NCBI RefSeq assembly: GCF_025399195.1
Contig: NW_026252148.1
Span: forward strand, 1-64,000
Direction: 5' to 3'
Length of the DNA: 64,000 nucleotides
Source: Umbelopsis ramanniana AG
Lineage: Eukaryota > Mucoromycota > Umbelopsidomycetes > Umbelopsidales > Umbelopsidaceae
Shown piece by piece: positions 48,124-59,895 of the stretch; within the stretch, counting starts at the first letter, position 1, and every line of letters begins with the position of its first letter. Both the position numbers and the translations under genes were made by a program. The notes under the pieces were generated by a model that ran no database searches, was not told where the DNA came from, and saw only the letters and a list, made by a program, of their open reading frames with translations.

Positions 48124-49375
48124 ATGGAAACAATGGACAACAACACACCATCGGCTGCAAAGTGGTTCGACAAAATGGAAAGCGACGGAAGTGATTCGGA
48201 CCCCGTTGGACTCGTCCCTCATAACAGAGGTTACAAACATATCCTTTTTATACGCGAGCTTTAAGCAAATGAGTGGATGAGAGTAGTCCATTCGAGAAGC
48301 GTGCTAATTGATGCTATTTCTTGTTGATTCCTAACGTATCCTTGACTTTCTTTCACACTGAAGAGATGGGCGGCTGATAGGGATCATTTTGGAGGCAGTA
48401 AGCTTCGAGCACCGCAGACTATGTCAGAGCAAATAGACGTAAGCATACACCAACGGCAACTGCGACCTATTCCGATACTAACAGCTCCTCCTAGCTTGTA
48501 AAAAATGGAAAGAACAGAAGTGTTATCAAGCGCCGAAAGAGAAGATTTGATGAAGACTTTTCAGATGAAGAGGAAGATCCATATACCCAAGTGAAGGTTG
48601 AAGGTACTACATCCGCTTTTCAGTCAGAGAAGAGATACTCGCTGCTGTACTGATGTTGTACTTGAAAAAAGATATTTTAAGTCCCATCGAAACACCCTCC
48701 GATATTGTTCGTCGACCAACTTTGCGACGAATCTTAAAGTCGCCTCAAATGGAACTGCTGGCCAACACCAGCATGGAATTTATCGAAAGCGAAAAGACAT
48801 TCAACAAGATCTTGTCAAGATTATCATCAATATTATACTGCGACGACCCACAATATGTTGATGTGACATACGAACGTACAGCTGAATCTCAAAATGGTGA
48901 ATTCGGCATGGATGTTGACGCAAAGAGTGATGACAAGGTTAACAAATCTAGCCCCGAGTCTGTGCATGCCGGTCGAAACGGACACAAGGGAGATGCTGTT
49001 GCTGATGAAGAGGCACGACTAATCCTTGTTCGAGTCCGTGAACTTCTTCAGGTTAGGAATCCGCGTATAATTGCTTTTTTCTACCGATGAATCGTTTATA
49101 ACTTGCTTTTTACATACCTACAGGAAAACATAAATTTTAGCAACGAGTATCTCAATAGATTACGATCAGCTCGTGCAAAACTTACAAGGACGAATACCCA
49201 GAAAAAACAATTGTGGAAGCGACTGAAGATGAAAGCTATTGAACAAGAGCGAAAGAGAATTCAACACTTGCAGCAGCAAGCTCAAAGGGAGACAAACGGA
49301 GCTGCTAGCGTTCTGTCATCACTTGCTAGAAACACTTCACCTGGACCTTCTGGTCTAAACTTGTCGTATACGTAA
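48124..49375 (+). CDS. RXT2: Rxt2-like subunit of the Rpd3L histone deacetylase complex
   Basis: Joined exons give METMDNNTPSAAKWFDK..., then VPHNRG/SKLRAPQTMSEQID, LVKNGKNRSVIKRRKRRFDE and DFSDEEEDPYTQVKVEEIL. The NRGxKLR element and the DEEEDPY..V..EEIL block match the N-terminal Rxt2 domain. A helical region follows (PSDIVRRPTLRRILKSPQME). The C-terminus is a basic coiled coil with NEYLNRLRSARAKLTR, ending LNLSYT at TAA 49373-49375. Rxt2 is a core subunit of Rpd3L, a nuclear repressor complex. Exon 1 is 48124-48229 and exon 2 is 48395-48438; the join depends on an acceptor in TTTTGGAG. The 36 bases near 48646-48681 may be coding or a tiny intron. Confidence 0.7.
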
Positions 49376-49748
49376 ATCGACATGAGCGAAGCTTTGTTGG
49401 AATCTATTCACAGCTTTTTCATGTTGTATCGGGTTAATAAATCGTAGCTTCTAGGTTGTTCTGCATTAATTTCAGTTTGATTCAAAGTCTCTGCGTATGT
49501 TATAAAGGGGGTTTGAAAATAATGCTACATTTTCTTATTACCCGGAATCTGGAGGGCTATTGTTATTACATAGCAGAAAACATAGCGGGCTGATTTTAAC
49601 GGAAGGATTCTTCAAAAGGGCGAACATGCACAGACACAAATGCATCCAACGGTGTGGAGTTGGAATGTAATAACTACCGACATATGAGATTCGCCTTTGT
49701 GTTTACCTAAGGTCAAACTCTCGTGATTTTCCTACGCTCTCGAATTTG
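49376..49748. other. Intergenic gap between RXT2 and the hydrolase
   Basis: About 370 bases with no recognised gene or element. Confidence 0.5.
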
Positions 49749-51122
49749 ATGATGCTTCCCAGTATAAGTGCAATTGCGGTTGCACTACCTGTCGTAGCGC
49801 TTGGAACTGTTAACGGACGACGCCTGTGTAAGTAGACAGTCTATAGCCTGCGTTTATGTTCCTGAATTAACATCCCTGTTACAGGCGCTCCGTACCTTCG
49901 CCATGCTTTCGTGTATCTGTGCAGACTTATGCCGCGAAAATGGCTCTATGCAACCTTGAAATTATCGTCACTAATATCTTACACCTTGTTCGACTTGGCT
50001 CTTGAACTAACAAATGTACCAACTCCTACAGAGAGTTCATGGCTCAGACGCGTTCGCTCACTTCCTGCCAAAGGAACTTGGATTGGCCCCAACGTCGCTG
50101 AAACTCAAAATATCAAAGACTGGATCATGGATAGTAATACAGCAGACATTATCATCTTTTGGATACATGGTAGGGATATTATGCCATCCATGCAGACGCG
50201 CACCCTACGGTAATGCCATTTTCTAATGTCATGTTTTATATAGGCGGCGGTTTCGTTTTCGGTTCCGATACCATGTACGCTCCTGCTCTTATCCAATTGG
50301 TAAAGCAGCTGACAAACGAGCACAAAAAGAATGTGCGACTATTTTCCTTAGAGTACGGTGAGTGGATATACCTCTTTTGGCGGTTGGTCAATTATTCCTC
50401 ATACACCTGTTAAATGTGCTTCATTCTCAAGGGCTGGCACCTAAGCATAAATGGCCATCTGCTCCAACTGAAGTACTGGAATGCTACCGCAACTTGGTAC
50501 AAAAACTGAAGATTCCAGCATGTAAAATCATAGTCGGTAAGGGTGGCCAGTCAATCTTCCTCAAGAAATCTTGATTCAATTGTCGTCGCGAATTCACATA
50601 TCTTTATCTTATATAGCTGGTGACTCAGCGGGTGGTGGTATGGCAGTATCTTTAATTCATGACATTATGAAGGAATCACTGCCTCTTCCTCGAGCTGCAC
50701 TCCTTGTTTCCCCATGGGTCAATCTGGATTTGGCTTCACCAACCTATCAAACCCTTGCCAAAGACGATTACTTGACTTTGGCAGCCGCCAAGCAATTCCG
50801 CACCCTGTACTTGCCAACCGACATGAGTCCTACCGATCCACGCGTTTCTCCAATTTATCTTCCCTCGCTACAACTTTTCCCACCGATGCTAGTAATATAT
50901 GGCGCAACCGAGGTATTCTCACATGATATTGCAGCTTTCGTCAAAAAGTGCCAGAAAGATGGTGTGGAAGTCGACAGCGTGGCGCCACCGGACTCTGCGC
51001 ATGTATGGTTCATGATGGAGCACCTCTGTGCCAATGACGGCGTATGGTATAATGCAGTGAGGGATACTGCGAATTGGTGTGCCCAACAGTTTTTGTCCGG
51101 TACAAGTTCCAAAAGTTTATAG
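49749..51122 (+). CDS. HSL-type alpha/beta hydrolase (esterase/lipase-like)
   Basis: A serine hydrolase of the hormone-sensitive lipase group. ATG 49749 (or 49752) begins a hydrophobic N-terminus (MMLPSISAIAVALPVVALGT), probably a membrane anchor. The oxyanion motif HGGG is in FWIHGGGFVFGSDT and is split by an intron after CAT G. The nucleophile is the Ser of AGDSAGGGMAVSLIHD. The acid is probably the Asp in GATEVFSHDIAAF, and the His is in DSAHVWFMMEH. It ends GTSSKSL at TAG 51120-51122. Four or five exons. The substrate is unknown; steroid acetyl esters or acylglycerols are the usual range for this group. Confidence 0.85.
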
Positions 51123-51467
51123 TACGAACGACGCTTGCATTGGATAAGTCACCACACACGCATTGCAGAACTACACTTTGATGCTTAGGCACTCGTTATG
51201 ACCGCAACCTCATTTGTCATATTTAATGTCTGTACATTGTATATACCTATTTGGCGCTTCTCAACCTGTTTGGTCAAAGCAATGATATTGAACAACGGAG
51301 AAGTTGGTTTGATTTACGTTTTTCTAATTGGAATGAAATTATGAACTGGTAATAAAGATGGCTGAATAAAACGGAAGAACATGAACAATGAAAATCACAT
51401 AACGCATATAAGAGAAACCACGGTCGGTAGTCTAGTGTGGCAGTGTGTGCTGCCAGGGGTATCGTAT
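51123..51467. other. Intergenic gap between converging genes
   Basis: 3' UTRs of the hydrolase and the reeler-domain gene. Nothing else is recognised. Confidence 0.5.
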
Positions 51468-52343
51468 CTACCAATCGCGCAATAGGATGGTTCTATCGCC
51501 TGTTGCTGCCGCTTGGAAAGTGGTCTGTTTCTCTCTAGTCTGTCGTCTCCGATGCTGAAGATGCTTGAACAAGAGTGACATGCCATTGTATATGATGAAG
51601 GCTATAACCAGTACAGTATAGAACAGCTTATTTGGGTACTCGTGGTGATGGGTCGGAATCGTATCATGGACAGCCGGAAGCTTGAGCTTTTCTGCTCCAG
51701 GTTGTGCAATGCTGAAAGTGAACTCGGGAAAAATGTGCCAGTGATCGTAGTCCATCTGGAAAGGCTAAAGTTAGACCGTAGTGTTACGCTTGGGCGATAG
51801 GATACCGGGTTCCACTTACCACCACCATACCCCGAACAGTCAATTTGTCGCCTGGCTGGAACTTCGCGGCTTCATCTTCAGTCACAGCTGCTGTCCAGCC
51901 CAGTTCTACCGGCCAGCGCTTCATGATCGGGTTGGAGTGACCGATGGTGTTATTCAGATCGAATTCGACGGCTTCTTGGCATTCTACCGGTTCATAGAGG
52001 AAATGATCGTAGGTTCGAAAACTGCCAACCGTGTTATTCGCTGCATCTTGGACATAGAGAAGAAATCCCTGAAACTGTTCTCTACCAGTCACTTTCAAAG
52101 AGTACGATAAGTAATCATTAGCAATCGAGCTAGTGATTGAATAGCAGTCTTTGCATGTCGACTTTGATGGCCCGTGTCCTTCTCTGCTCATCTTTTCGAC
52201 ATCACACTACAATATGGTAAAAGTTGAGAATTCATAAATTCAAGACACCTGCTAAGGAAAAAGGTACTCACTGTGCCGGGATTTCCTGGCCATGCTGAAG
52301 CCGTGGACACCAAAAGGGCAAGCAAAAACAAAAGAATGCGCAT
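51468..52343 (-). CDS. Reeler-domain type I membrane protein
   Basis: ATG 52343 starts a clear signal peptide (MRILLFLLALLVSTASA). The mature part contains GREQFQGFLLYVQDAANNTV and GSFRTYDHFLYEP, which match the core of the reeler (reelin N-terminal) domain, with Cys residues that could pair (CDVEK, CKDCYS, VECQEA). DHWHIFPEFTFSIAQPG is in the juxtamembrane part. A membrane helix (LFYTVLVIAFIIYNGMSLLF) and a basic cytosolic tail (KHLQHRRRQTREKQ) end at TAG 51468-51470. Reeler domains in fungi are uncommon outside early lineages and their role is unknown. Three exons. The cell surface or the secretory pathway is the inferred site. Confidence 0.7.
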
Positions 52344-52498
52344 CCAGCTTCGAGCAGTAATGGTATGAAGTGAGTAGACCCCGCTCAACTGAATCAAAAG
52401 CTGTGAATCAAAGACTCCCTCCCCTCTTAAAATTTACTGTGGTGAATTTTTTTTATTTTTTTATTCCAGTTGTAAAACAAGATTCCAGGAAATACGTA

Positions 52499-53838
52499 TC
52501 AGCGCATGCTCATCCTGCTTTTCTCGCTTTCCAATCGTGAATAAAGCAGATACAAAGCCATTTGGTTGCATTCTGGTGTTCCAGTGATGGTCACTAAGCG
52601 CTCATTGGTATTGCCATGAGGTTCAGCAATTTTGATATGACTTCCACTAACTTGTCGAATTTCATTGATCTTGCTTCCGCCCTTACCAATGATGCAGCCA
52701 ACCTGAATAGATCAAAGAATCAATACTTAGCCCGGAGAGATGAATACTAGTTGGCAATACCTACCATATCGTTTGGTATGAAGATTTGTTGTGCTTGTGT
52801 CGGTCCACCCATGGCAGCTCCCATAGCAGCAGGAGTAGCGGCAGGGGGCATGTTCGGAAATCCGCCCATACTTGGATGTCCGTAAAAAAATGCTGTTCCA
52901 TTCATACCCATACCACCAGCCATCATGGGGTTGTAGTGAGGTTGTGGATTGACGACGGCATTCTGGGCTTGAGGCTTGTACAGGACCAATCCGGGGATAT
53001 TGCCATTTCCTTCCATCAATATCTGGCCAAACTTGTAAATCGCAATATGGATAGAATCAGGAACTCCAGTAATTATAATTGTTCGTTCCGTGCACATTGG
53101 TAGTCGATCTGGTGTTACACTGCAGCGAGCTCCACTTTCTTCCTGAACCTGCTTTATGACTGCTCCTGCTTTGCCGATCAGCAATCCCATACGACTGTCC
53201 GGAACCAAAAGTCGAATGGTGACAATTTGATCATGCTCACTTCCAGAGGGAATTTCTTGCAAGATTTTACGTGAAACCAAAGAAAACGCCTAGAAACGGA
53301 AAGGTTTATAAACAAGGTTTGAATTCATGGGAAACAGCTGGCCATCAAAACGTAGGTAGTTGCTTACCAATGCAACTGTATCCAAAGGACCTGTCACCGT
53401 CAAGATACGTTCAACCGCGCCAGGAACGATTTCTGAAATTGTGACTTTGGCTCCAGATTGCTCACGTATTTCGTTGACATTCTTTCCTCCCTTGCCAATG
53501 ATGACGCCGGCATCTTTAGTGGTTACTATAGCGCGAAGCGAGACAGGGGTTACGTCTGCGGCAGGTTGTTCGGCATCTTCATCTCCTTTGCTTTGTTCAT
53601 CATCTTCTGATTTGTAATTTTTTGTTGAAGCACCGTTCTTCACGCTGTCAGATTTCTCGCTGTCAGTTGCGGTGGAAGATTTGGCAGCATAAGGAGTGTC
53701 AGTTTTTGGATCAGGTACTGCTTGTCTTTTCGCTCGATTGTGATGTCGGTCTACATCTGACTTAGTGAGTGTTTCATCATCTTCATAAGGTCGCTTGGAT
53801 CGATCGCTTGGTGAAGCATGGTCTTCTTGATCTGACAT
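52499..53838 (-). CDS. Triple KH-domain RNA-binding protein (PCBP/hnRNP K-like)
   Basis: Three KH domains: VSLRAIVTTKDAGVIIGKGG (KH1), IRLLVPDSRMGLLIGKAGAV (KH2) and GCIIGKGGSKINEI (KH3). Each has the GxxG RNA-binding loop (GKGG, GKAG, GKGG). The N-terminus (MSDQEDHASPSDRSKRPYED) is acidic and disordered. Between KH2 and KH3 is a Gly/Met/Pro/Ala-rich linker (NPMMAGGMGMNGTAFFYGHP). The layout is that of poly(C)-binding proteins and of yeast Pbp2/Hek2 or fission yeast Rnc1, which control mRNA stability and localisation. The start is ATG 53838 and the stop is TGA 52499-52501. Three exons, with introns at about 52701-52765 and 53290-53369. Confidence 0.88.
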
Positions 53839-54353
53839 GATGTATGTGTGGGTGTTCAAAGAATGAAAAGATCCACTGGAGAGAATGAACTTCGAACAGC
53901 TGAAGGTAGAAAAAACGAAAAGTAGCTGATGTATGAAACGTAGAAGGGCGGGACGACGACGGGCGTGTGGTTGATTGAATACAAAATAAATCAAGTGGCA
54001 GTGGATTCAACTGCACACAGGCACACAACAAACGCTCTCTGAAGATGGGTCGGAAGACTTTTGTCTTTTGAGATCACAACTGTATGGGGAGGAGGAAATA
54101 TACATTGTTATTTTTGTTGAGTAGGCGATGGGATGGGTCGAAGGTACAAGATTAGGATGGTGACCGGGGATGAAAGGATCGATGGAGAGTGAGAGCAATA
54201 TAGAAGGACATTAACGAATGAGTTTAGGGGAATATATGCTAAAAAGATGGAAAATAAAAGTGTATAATGTTTCGTACCAGGATGCTAGGGATCTCGTGAA
54301 ATGTGGAGTAGGGTGAATCACAGAATGCGACGTTGAAGCGTTAGGTTGGTTTG

Positions 54354-54369
54354 AAAAAAAAAAAAAAAA
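54354..54369. repeat. Homopolymer tract, 16 A
   Basis: A run in the divergent promoter region between the KH and protease genes. Confidence 0.75.
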
Positions 54370-54483
54370 GCGGTTGGCTAAGCATGGGTTTTTTTCTGTG
54401 AGTCCAGTCATTGGCTGGAAGCTTAAACCAAGAGTGAGAACGACCCGCGCTCAATTAACCACAAAATGTTTCTAAACAAATCG

Positions 54484-54492
54484 TATATAAAA
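54484..54492 (+). promoter_or_regulatory. TATA box of the aspartic protease
   Basis: TATATAAAA about 55 bases before ATG 54545 on the same strand, well placed for a regulated secreted enzyme. Confidence 0.5.
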
Positions 54493-54544
54493 TAATGTCA
54501 TTATCTGAACGGTAGATACCATTCAACTCTTGTCTTTGATCTTC

Positions 54545-55984
54545 ATGAAGCTATCTTATCACCTCTTGTCCATTGCAGCCTGCGTCCACGTGGTGCTAGC
54601 TAATCTTGTGTAAATGACTGCTCTACGTTTTATTGATCTTCATCTCTTTTGAAAGTGCTACCTTTCTCTAACTTAAATATTTGAAATCAAAGTGTTCCAC
54701 TAGAACAGCCAGAAAGACCCTCATTGGGCACCCCCGCCAGAGTAGTTAGGACGGTCGCAAAGTACAATCCTAACATGATCGTTAAGGCAGACGTTAAGGA
54801 AATGCAAGATACTGGAATAGTGGAGCTTCACAGCAACTATTTGGATATCGAGGTGAGATGAATATAATAATAGAACTCGCGACTTCCTATGTTTCTAAAT
54901 ATTTTCCATGATACAGTATACTGGAACCATTGGGGTTGGCACACCTCCGCAACAGTTCCAAGCTGTCTTCGATACTGGCAGCAGTGACATCTGGTTGCCT
55001 TCTACATCCTGTTCTCGATGTGTTGGTCATCATATTTTCCAAGAGGAGAAGTCAAGTAGCTTCGAGTCCATTGGCAAAAATTGGTCGTTATCATACGCTG
55101 ATGGATCTTACATCTCTGGTCGAACAGCCAAGGATTCCGTCACTATCGGTGATATCCATTATGAAGGACAAATGATTGGCCTTGCTAATGACGAATCTGG
55201 TCAGTTTGCTGCTGACAAGTTTCTCGACGGTATCTTTGGATTAGCCTTCCCCAGTCTTTCTCTTACGGGAGCTAAGCAATCCCCCATCGAAATAATGTAC
55301 GATCAAGGCCAGCTTGATGAACCCGTTGTTGGAGTTTGGCTTGGTCGATCCAAAGAAGGTGGCGGTGGTGAAATGGTAACGTAGCCATCATTTGTTATGA
55401 AGGAAAAAAAATAGCATATCATGTTTTAACCTATGTTTATTCTTTTTTTACCCTTCGTATTTCGGACAAATTTGTATTATTTTTCCCAATGACTCGTACT
55501 TTAGGTCTTCGGCGGTTCCAACAAAGAGCATTACACTGGCGAATTCCATTATGTCAAGGTGAACAATGAAAAGTATTGGCAAGTACCTATGAACTCCGTC
55601 TCTTCAGGATCCAAAAAACTACCGCTTTCTGCCAGTGCCATCATCGATACTGGTACCACTCTCATTGTTACACCTCCTACCATTAGCAAGCATCTACATG
55701 CTAGCATCGAAGGCGCTGTTTTTTCATCGATTTACGGATGGCGTTTGCCTTGCACTGCTAGTAATTCCTCTGAAACCTTTGAATTTGAATTAGGAGGAAA
55801 TCAGTTTGCTGTTCCTGTTGCAGATATTGTCCGTGAAGCCAGCGCAGATGCTAAACTCTGCTTTTCTGGCTTGGTCGAAAGTAGTCTACCTTTCACTATA
55901 TTGGGTGACGTTTTCCTCAAGAGCTGGTACACCGTTTTTGACTTTGGTAACGCTAGTATTGGATTCGCTCCATCCCAGCGCTAG
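54545..55984 (+). CDS. Secreted pepsin-like aspartic protease
   Basis: An A1-family acid protease similar in layout to rhizopuspepsin. ATG 54545 starts a signal peptide (MKLSYHLLSIAACVHVVLA). A basic propeptide follows (VVRTVAKYNPNMIVKADVKE). The mature enzyme starts near LDIEYTGTIGVGTPPQQF. The two catalytic aspartates are in AVFDTGSSDIWLPS and AIIDTGTTLIV. The flap Tyr is in LSYADGSYISG, and FTILGDVFLKSWYTVFDFGN closes the C-terminal lobe. It ends FAPSQR at TAG 55982-55984. Four exons. It is most likely digestive and extracellular. Confidence 0.93.
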
Positions 55985-56765
55985 ACGTTTACAGTATATA
56001 GCATCAACATATCATAAGCTTTTTTAATAGTTCATCCATCCTGAATGCCATTTAATTTCTCAGCTATGATAAATAACATCTTACTTTCAATGAAATGTTC
56101 GATCTGTCTCAAAAATCATAGGCGGATTATTTCTTTATTACTCCGGGTTTCGGTTGAGTGTTTCTACGCACAGATAACAGTGGAATGTAAAGAAGTATTG
56201 GTTGCGTTTGCCTTGAACTTCATCATCTTACCATGAATGGAGATACATCATGACCAGTTTAGTTGAGTACTCCACCCCAGAATTCCCTTATTGGAATTTT
56301 GTGTGCAGCCACATCATTGGAACAAGCACGCAAAATTTCATGTTTCTACCTGGGTCCTAAAGATTCCGAGGTTTTCGATCCCTCGGAAGAAGTAGTTGTT
56401 CTGAAACATCGTGATCTCGTGATTGACAAGACTTTCTGTCAGCGCTTTACGATATTTCCATTTCTTACTTCATTTCTTTACGGTTCTGTCATTTCAATAA
56501 TAGAAAGCCAAACAGTAAGTCATGCGTTCAAATACTTGTACCCTGGTGTAACCATGCGAGGGGTTCTAAGCCTGACAGCTACTCTCAGTATAATACTGTG
56601 TTCTGTGGGTTGTTTTTTGTTTTCTCACTAACTGTTGGCATGTTCTTGTTAGACTTATTGAACGCCTGCAGCTTGAAAGTATTATAGCCGGCTATTAGAT
56701 AACCTTAATCCAATAATAATCAAGCCTTCAGCATCAGTGGGGCTGGCATTAATATAAGCTCCCCC
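55985..56765. other. Intergenic gap with an unexplained open frame
   Basis: About 780 bases. A frame of 122 codons is open at 56263-56631 and has a hydrophobic C-terminal segment (LSLTATLSIILCSVGCFLF), but no good ATG near its start. Without an identifiable first exon it is not called as a gene. Confidence 0.35.
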
Positions 56766-59107
56766 ATGACCCAAAGTAAGTCCAATAGCCCATAGCTCAA
56801 AATGTTGATAACTTATTAACTCTTTTATCTCTTTGCTCTTTTTCATTTCATTTCTTCTCTCAAGGAAACAAACCCTCCTCTTTGCCTTACCCACCACAAT
56901 CGCAAATACCGCCATCATCATCATCTGCCAGCGCTGTGTCTCCAACGTATCCACCGCAACCGCTGTTAATCAGACCACAGCCACCACGGATATATGAGTT
57001 CACTCCTCAACAAGGTGTCGAAGGTGATCTGCTGACGATCACTCTCGCCTCTGATCAACCTGGACTCCCTCTCAAGATAGGATTTGGTTCATTTATTGCT
57101 GATACGAAACAATTGCAACATCCCACATACACCACATTAACGACTAGAGTACCCTCATTTTCTCTCACGCGGTGTCATGAGCTTGGCGTTCCGTTATCTA
57201 TAATAGCATGGAGTGGTGACAATGAAGTAACCGACAGCTGGCTTGTCGGTTACTTCTTTTATAATAATTTGGGTAGGTTGGATTCTCTAGAGTGTTTGAG
57301 TGGGATTTGTGTCCGTGCGTAGCAACCACTTCCTCTTCCCGCCTGCCCTGGGTTGGGAAAAAACAAGGGAGGTTGTTTGTTTCTCACTGGACTCAATCTC
57401 ACTCTCACTCTGCAACGCCTCCTTCAACTGGTTGGACAAAAAAAAACAAGTCTTAATTAACTCCACATATTATCTCATTATGATACAGCACCTTCTGCCG
57501 ATGATCAAAATCTTGGACAAAGAAAACGAAGTGCTGATGATCCCGTCGACTACGAAAAAGCTTACAAACGACTGAGCGGAGGAAGTGGCACGGGATCGTC
57601 AGCATCAAGGACCGGTAAGAAAACCTTTTTTTGGTGGTGGTGCTCTTCTTGTTCAAACCAACACATTTTACCCCCCACCACCCTATTGAACCGAATTTTT
57701 TGCTAACGTGTCGAATGTACTGTCAACCTTCATAGAAGACACGACTCCTTCTGCTACTGGCTATATGACAGGCAATGCACCTACCTACTCTAGTACAAAC
57801 CAATTTTATAATATTGCTCCCGCACCAAGTGCATCGGCGGCTTATGGAGCGTCTGGATTCCGTGCTGACGAAACTGCAAGGAATTTCTTCCCAGAAGGTA
57901 TGCATCCTTTTTTTTTTTTTGTTTTTTTACTAAAATAGCGAATCGATTTTGGCCCCAACCGCGTGTTGACTCCATCCTATCCCTTTCACTTCTAGCCGGC
58001 CAAATCATGGGGGTTGGCTACCCTTACCGGCCACCACCGCCTTCTCAGGTTGCGTCGTCCACCTCGACGTCTCAGGCCATGTCCGATCCATCGCACGAAT
58101 ATGCTGGCGCCCGCACGTCCGATATAGTCGGTAACCCGCCACCTGGAATGCCACCCACTGGCAACATCGCCATGTCCAACGTCCCTTACGACATGTCTCA
58201 GACATCACCTAATTACATAACGCCGCAGCCTCCTCCTTCCATATCGACGGATTTTGTCCATCAAGGTCACCATGCAAAATCCAGTCTTGCCATATCACCA
58301 TCCGATTCTACGTCCCATTCATATCTGGAACAAACCTCTAGCGAATTCAATCCGTATGCACAACTTCTCAATAAGGCGAACCTAATTATTGACGGTGACT
58401 TGGATTCCATGGCGCTTAATTGGACTCCGGAAGAATGGGATAACCGGCGTCGTCTGGTACAGTTTTGGCGAAGACAAGAAAACAACGAGATCATTTGTAC
58501 GTTTGCCCCAGTTGCGCCAGGCGATCGCCAACCCAACAGCATTGTTGTGTCTTGCATTTACTGGGAAGATCGAAATGAATGCTTCATTACGTCGGTCGAC
58601 ACCATATTTTTATTGGAAAGTTTGATTGGCGTGCGTTTTACAGTGGAGGAAAAAAACCGGATACGGAGAAATCTTGAAGGCTTTCGTCCGCTCACTGTCA
58701 GCAAGCTCAAACCTGACAGCGCCGAGTTTTTCAAACTGTTGATGAGTTTTCCAAACCCCAAGCCTCGTAATATTGAGAAAGACGTCAAAGCCTTTCATTG
58801 GAAGACTTTACCGTTGGCTCTCAAAAAGATCATAGGCAAATATACTGCGAGCTATTCTAGTACGGCCAGTGTCAATCTCGATGCATTGCAAAGTGCCTAT
58901 CCACCCGTTGGTACTTCACAGCAAATATCTCCAACTCAACTCAACGCACCGTCAACCTCTACTATTAGTCAACCACCGTCAACCTCTCAACAGCAGCAAC
59001 TACATACTCTGGACGAACCTCCTCAACACGCTTTATTTGATCCAGACTCTATTCAGGATTTTGCTCAACAACCTGAAGGGTCTGACTTCAATTCGAACAA
59101 TATGTAG
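56766..59107 (+). CDS. medA: Medusa (MedA)-type developmental regulator
   Basis: A fungal nuclear regulator related to Aspergillus MedA and Magnaporthe Acr1, which shape conidiation and morphogenesis. The best start is ATG 56766 (MTQ), whose tiny exon joins at GTAAGT 56776 to an acceptor before 56865, reading RNKPSSLPYPPQ. An IPT/TIG-like segment follows (PPRIYEFTPQQGVEGDLLTI). A Pro/Ser-rich middle leads to the conserved C-terminal domain: NWTPEEWDNRRRLVQFWRRQ, CIYWEDRNECFITSVDTIFL, NRIRRNLEGFRPLTVSKLKP and FHWKTLPLALKKIIGKYTAS. A Gln-rich tail ends NSNNM at TAG 59105-59107. Five exons. The conserved block is strong evidence; the target processes in this fungus are unknown. Confidence 0.85.
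57908..57920. repeat. Homopolymer tract, 13 T
   Basis: A T-run within an intron of the Medusa-type gene, close to its 5' splice site. Confidence 0.7.
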
Positions 59108-59895
59108 TTTTGCTTCATTCGCAATGCGGTGACCACCACCTTTTTTTTTTTTCTTTGATAATCCTTAATCTTCACTCTCTGTACAATTCTTTACTTTTTA
59201 CTTCCATCATACGTCTTTTTTATTCTTTCATCTGTAAAATGCTATCACTCTCCACTTTATTTACATCTTTTTTCCCCCTCATTGTATGTAGAAACACCGC
59301 ACAGTAATCACATAATCCAAAAATTCATATTTACAAAGTGATAGTTTGCTATGACGAGGCAAGAGAGTTGTTGGGTGGAATACTGCAGGTACAAGGTAGC
59401 GCTTCACCAACAATTTAAAATTACGCTTCATGTTGTTCGTCTATTGTGACATGCCTGCCTCCTTGTTCATTTATAAACGTATACCTTGTCCCTTGATAAC
59501 ACTCAATCAAGAGTATTGTATTAGCGCAGAACGTATGCTGGTGTGAGAATGGTTTGGAGGGCATAAGGAACTGTATGGCAAGAACATTGTCTATCCAAAG
59601 ACGATTCCAGACTACCTTTCTAGCGCAGTATTCAAATCTTGTTCTTCTTCGATTAACCTATCTTTAAGTATACTTTCGTGAATGAAGAAAAGAACTTGTA
59701 CAAATTCCTGATCACTTTCTGTCGGTGTAGATAGGTGAAGCTGTGATTGTTGGCGTGCAGCACTAGAAACTAAATTCACCTTCGCATGACTGCTTTTGGC
59801 ACTAACGTCACAAAGGTTGGGCTCAAAAGTCACCACATCACGCTCTGCTTTTCACACCCACACCTTTTTTATTCTTCCAACAGTCTGGTACCGTG
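59108..59895. other. Gap between Medusa-type and Mei2-like genes
   Basis: About 790 bases including 3' UTR with pyrimidine runs. The minus strand is open at 59612-59851 with protein-like text (ESDQEFVQVLFFIHESILKD) but no ATG. Further open frames on the same strand at about 59410-59600 also look coding-like. No gene model could be closed. Confidence 0.35.

Larger units (their letters stand above)
53839..54544. other. Divergent region, KH gene / aspartic protease
   Basis: About 700 bases, probably including a long 5' leader of the KH gene. A 16-A run (54354-54369) and an inverted CCAAT near 54411 are present, and the protease TATA box is at the right end. No gene is recognised. Confidence 0.45.
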
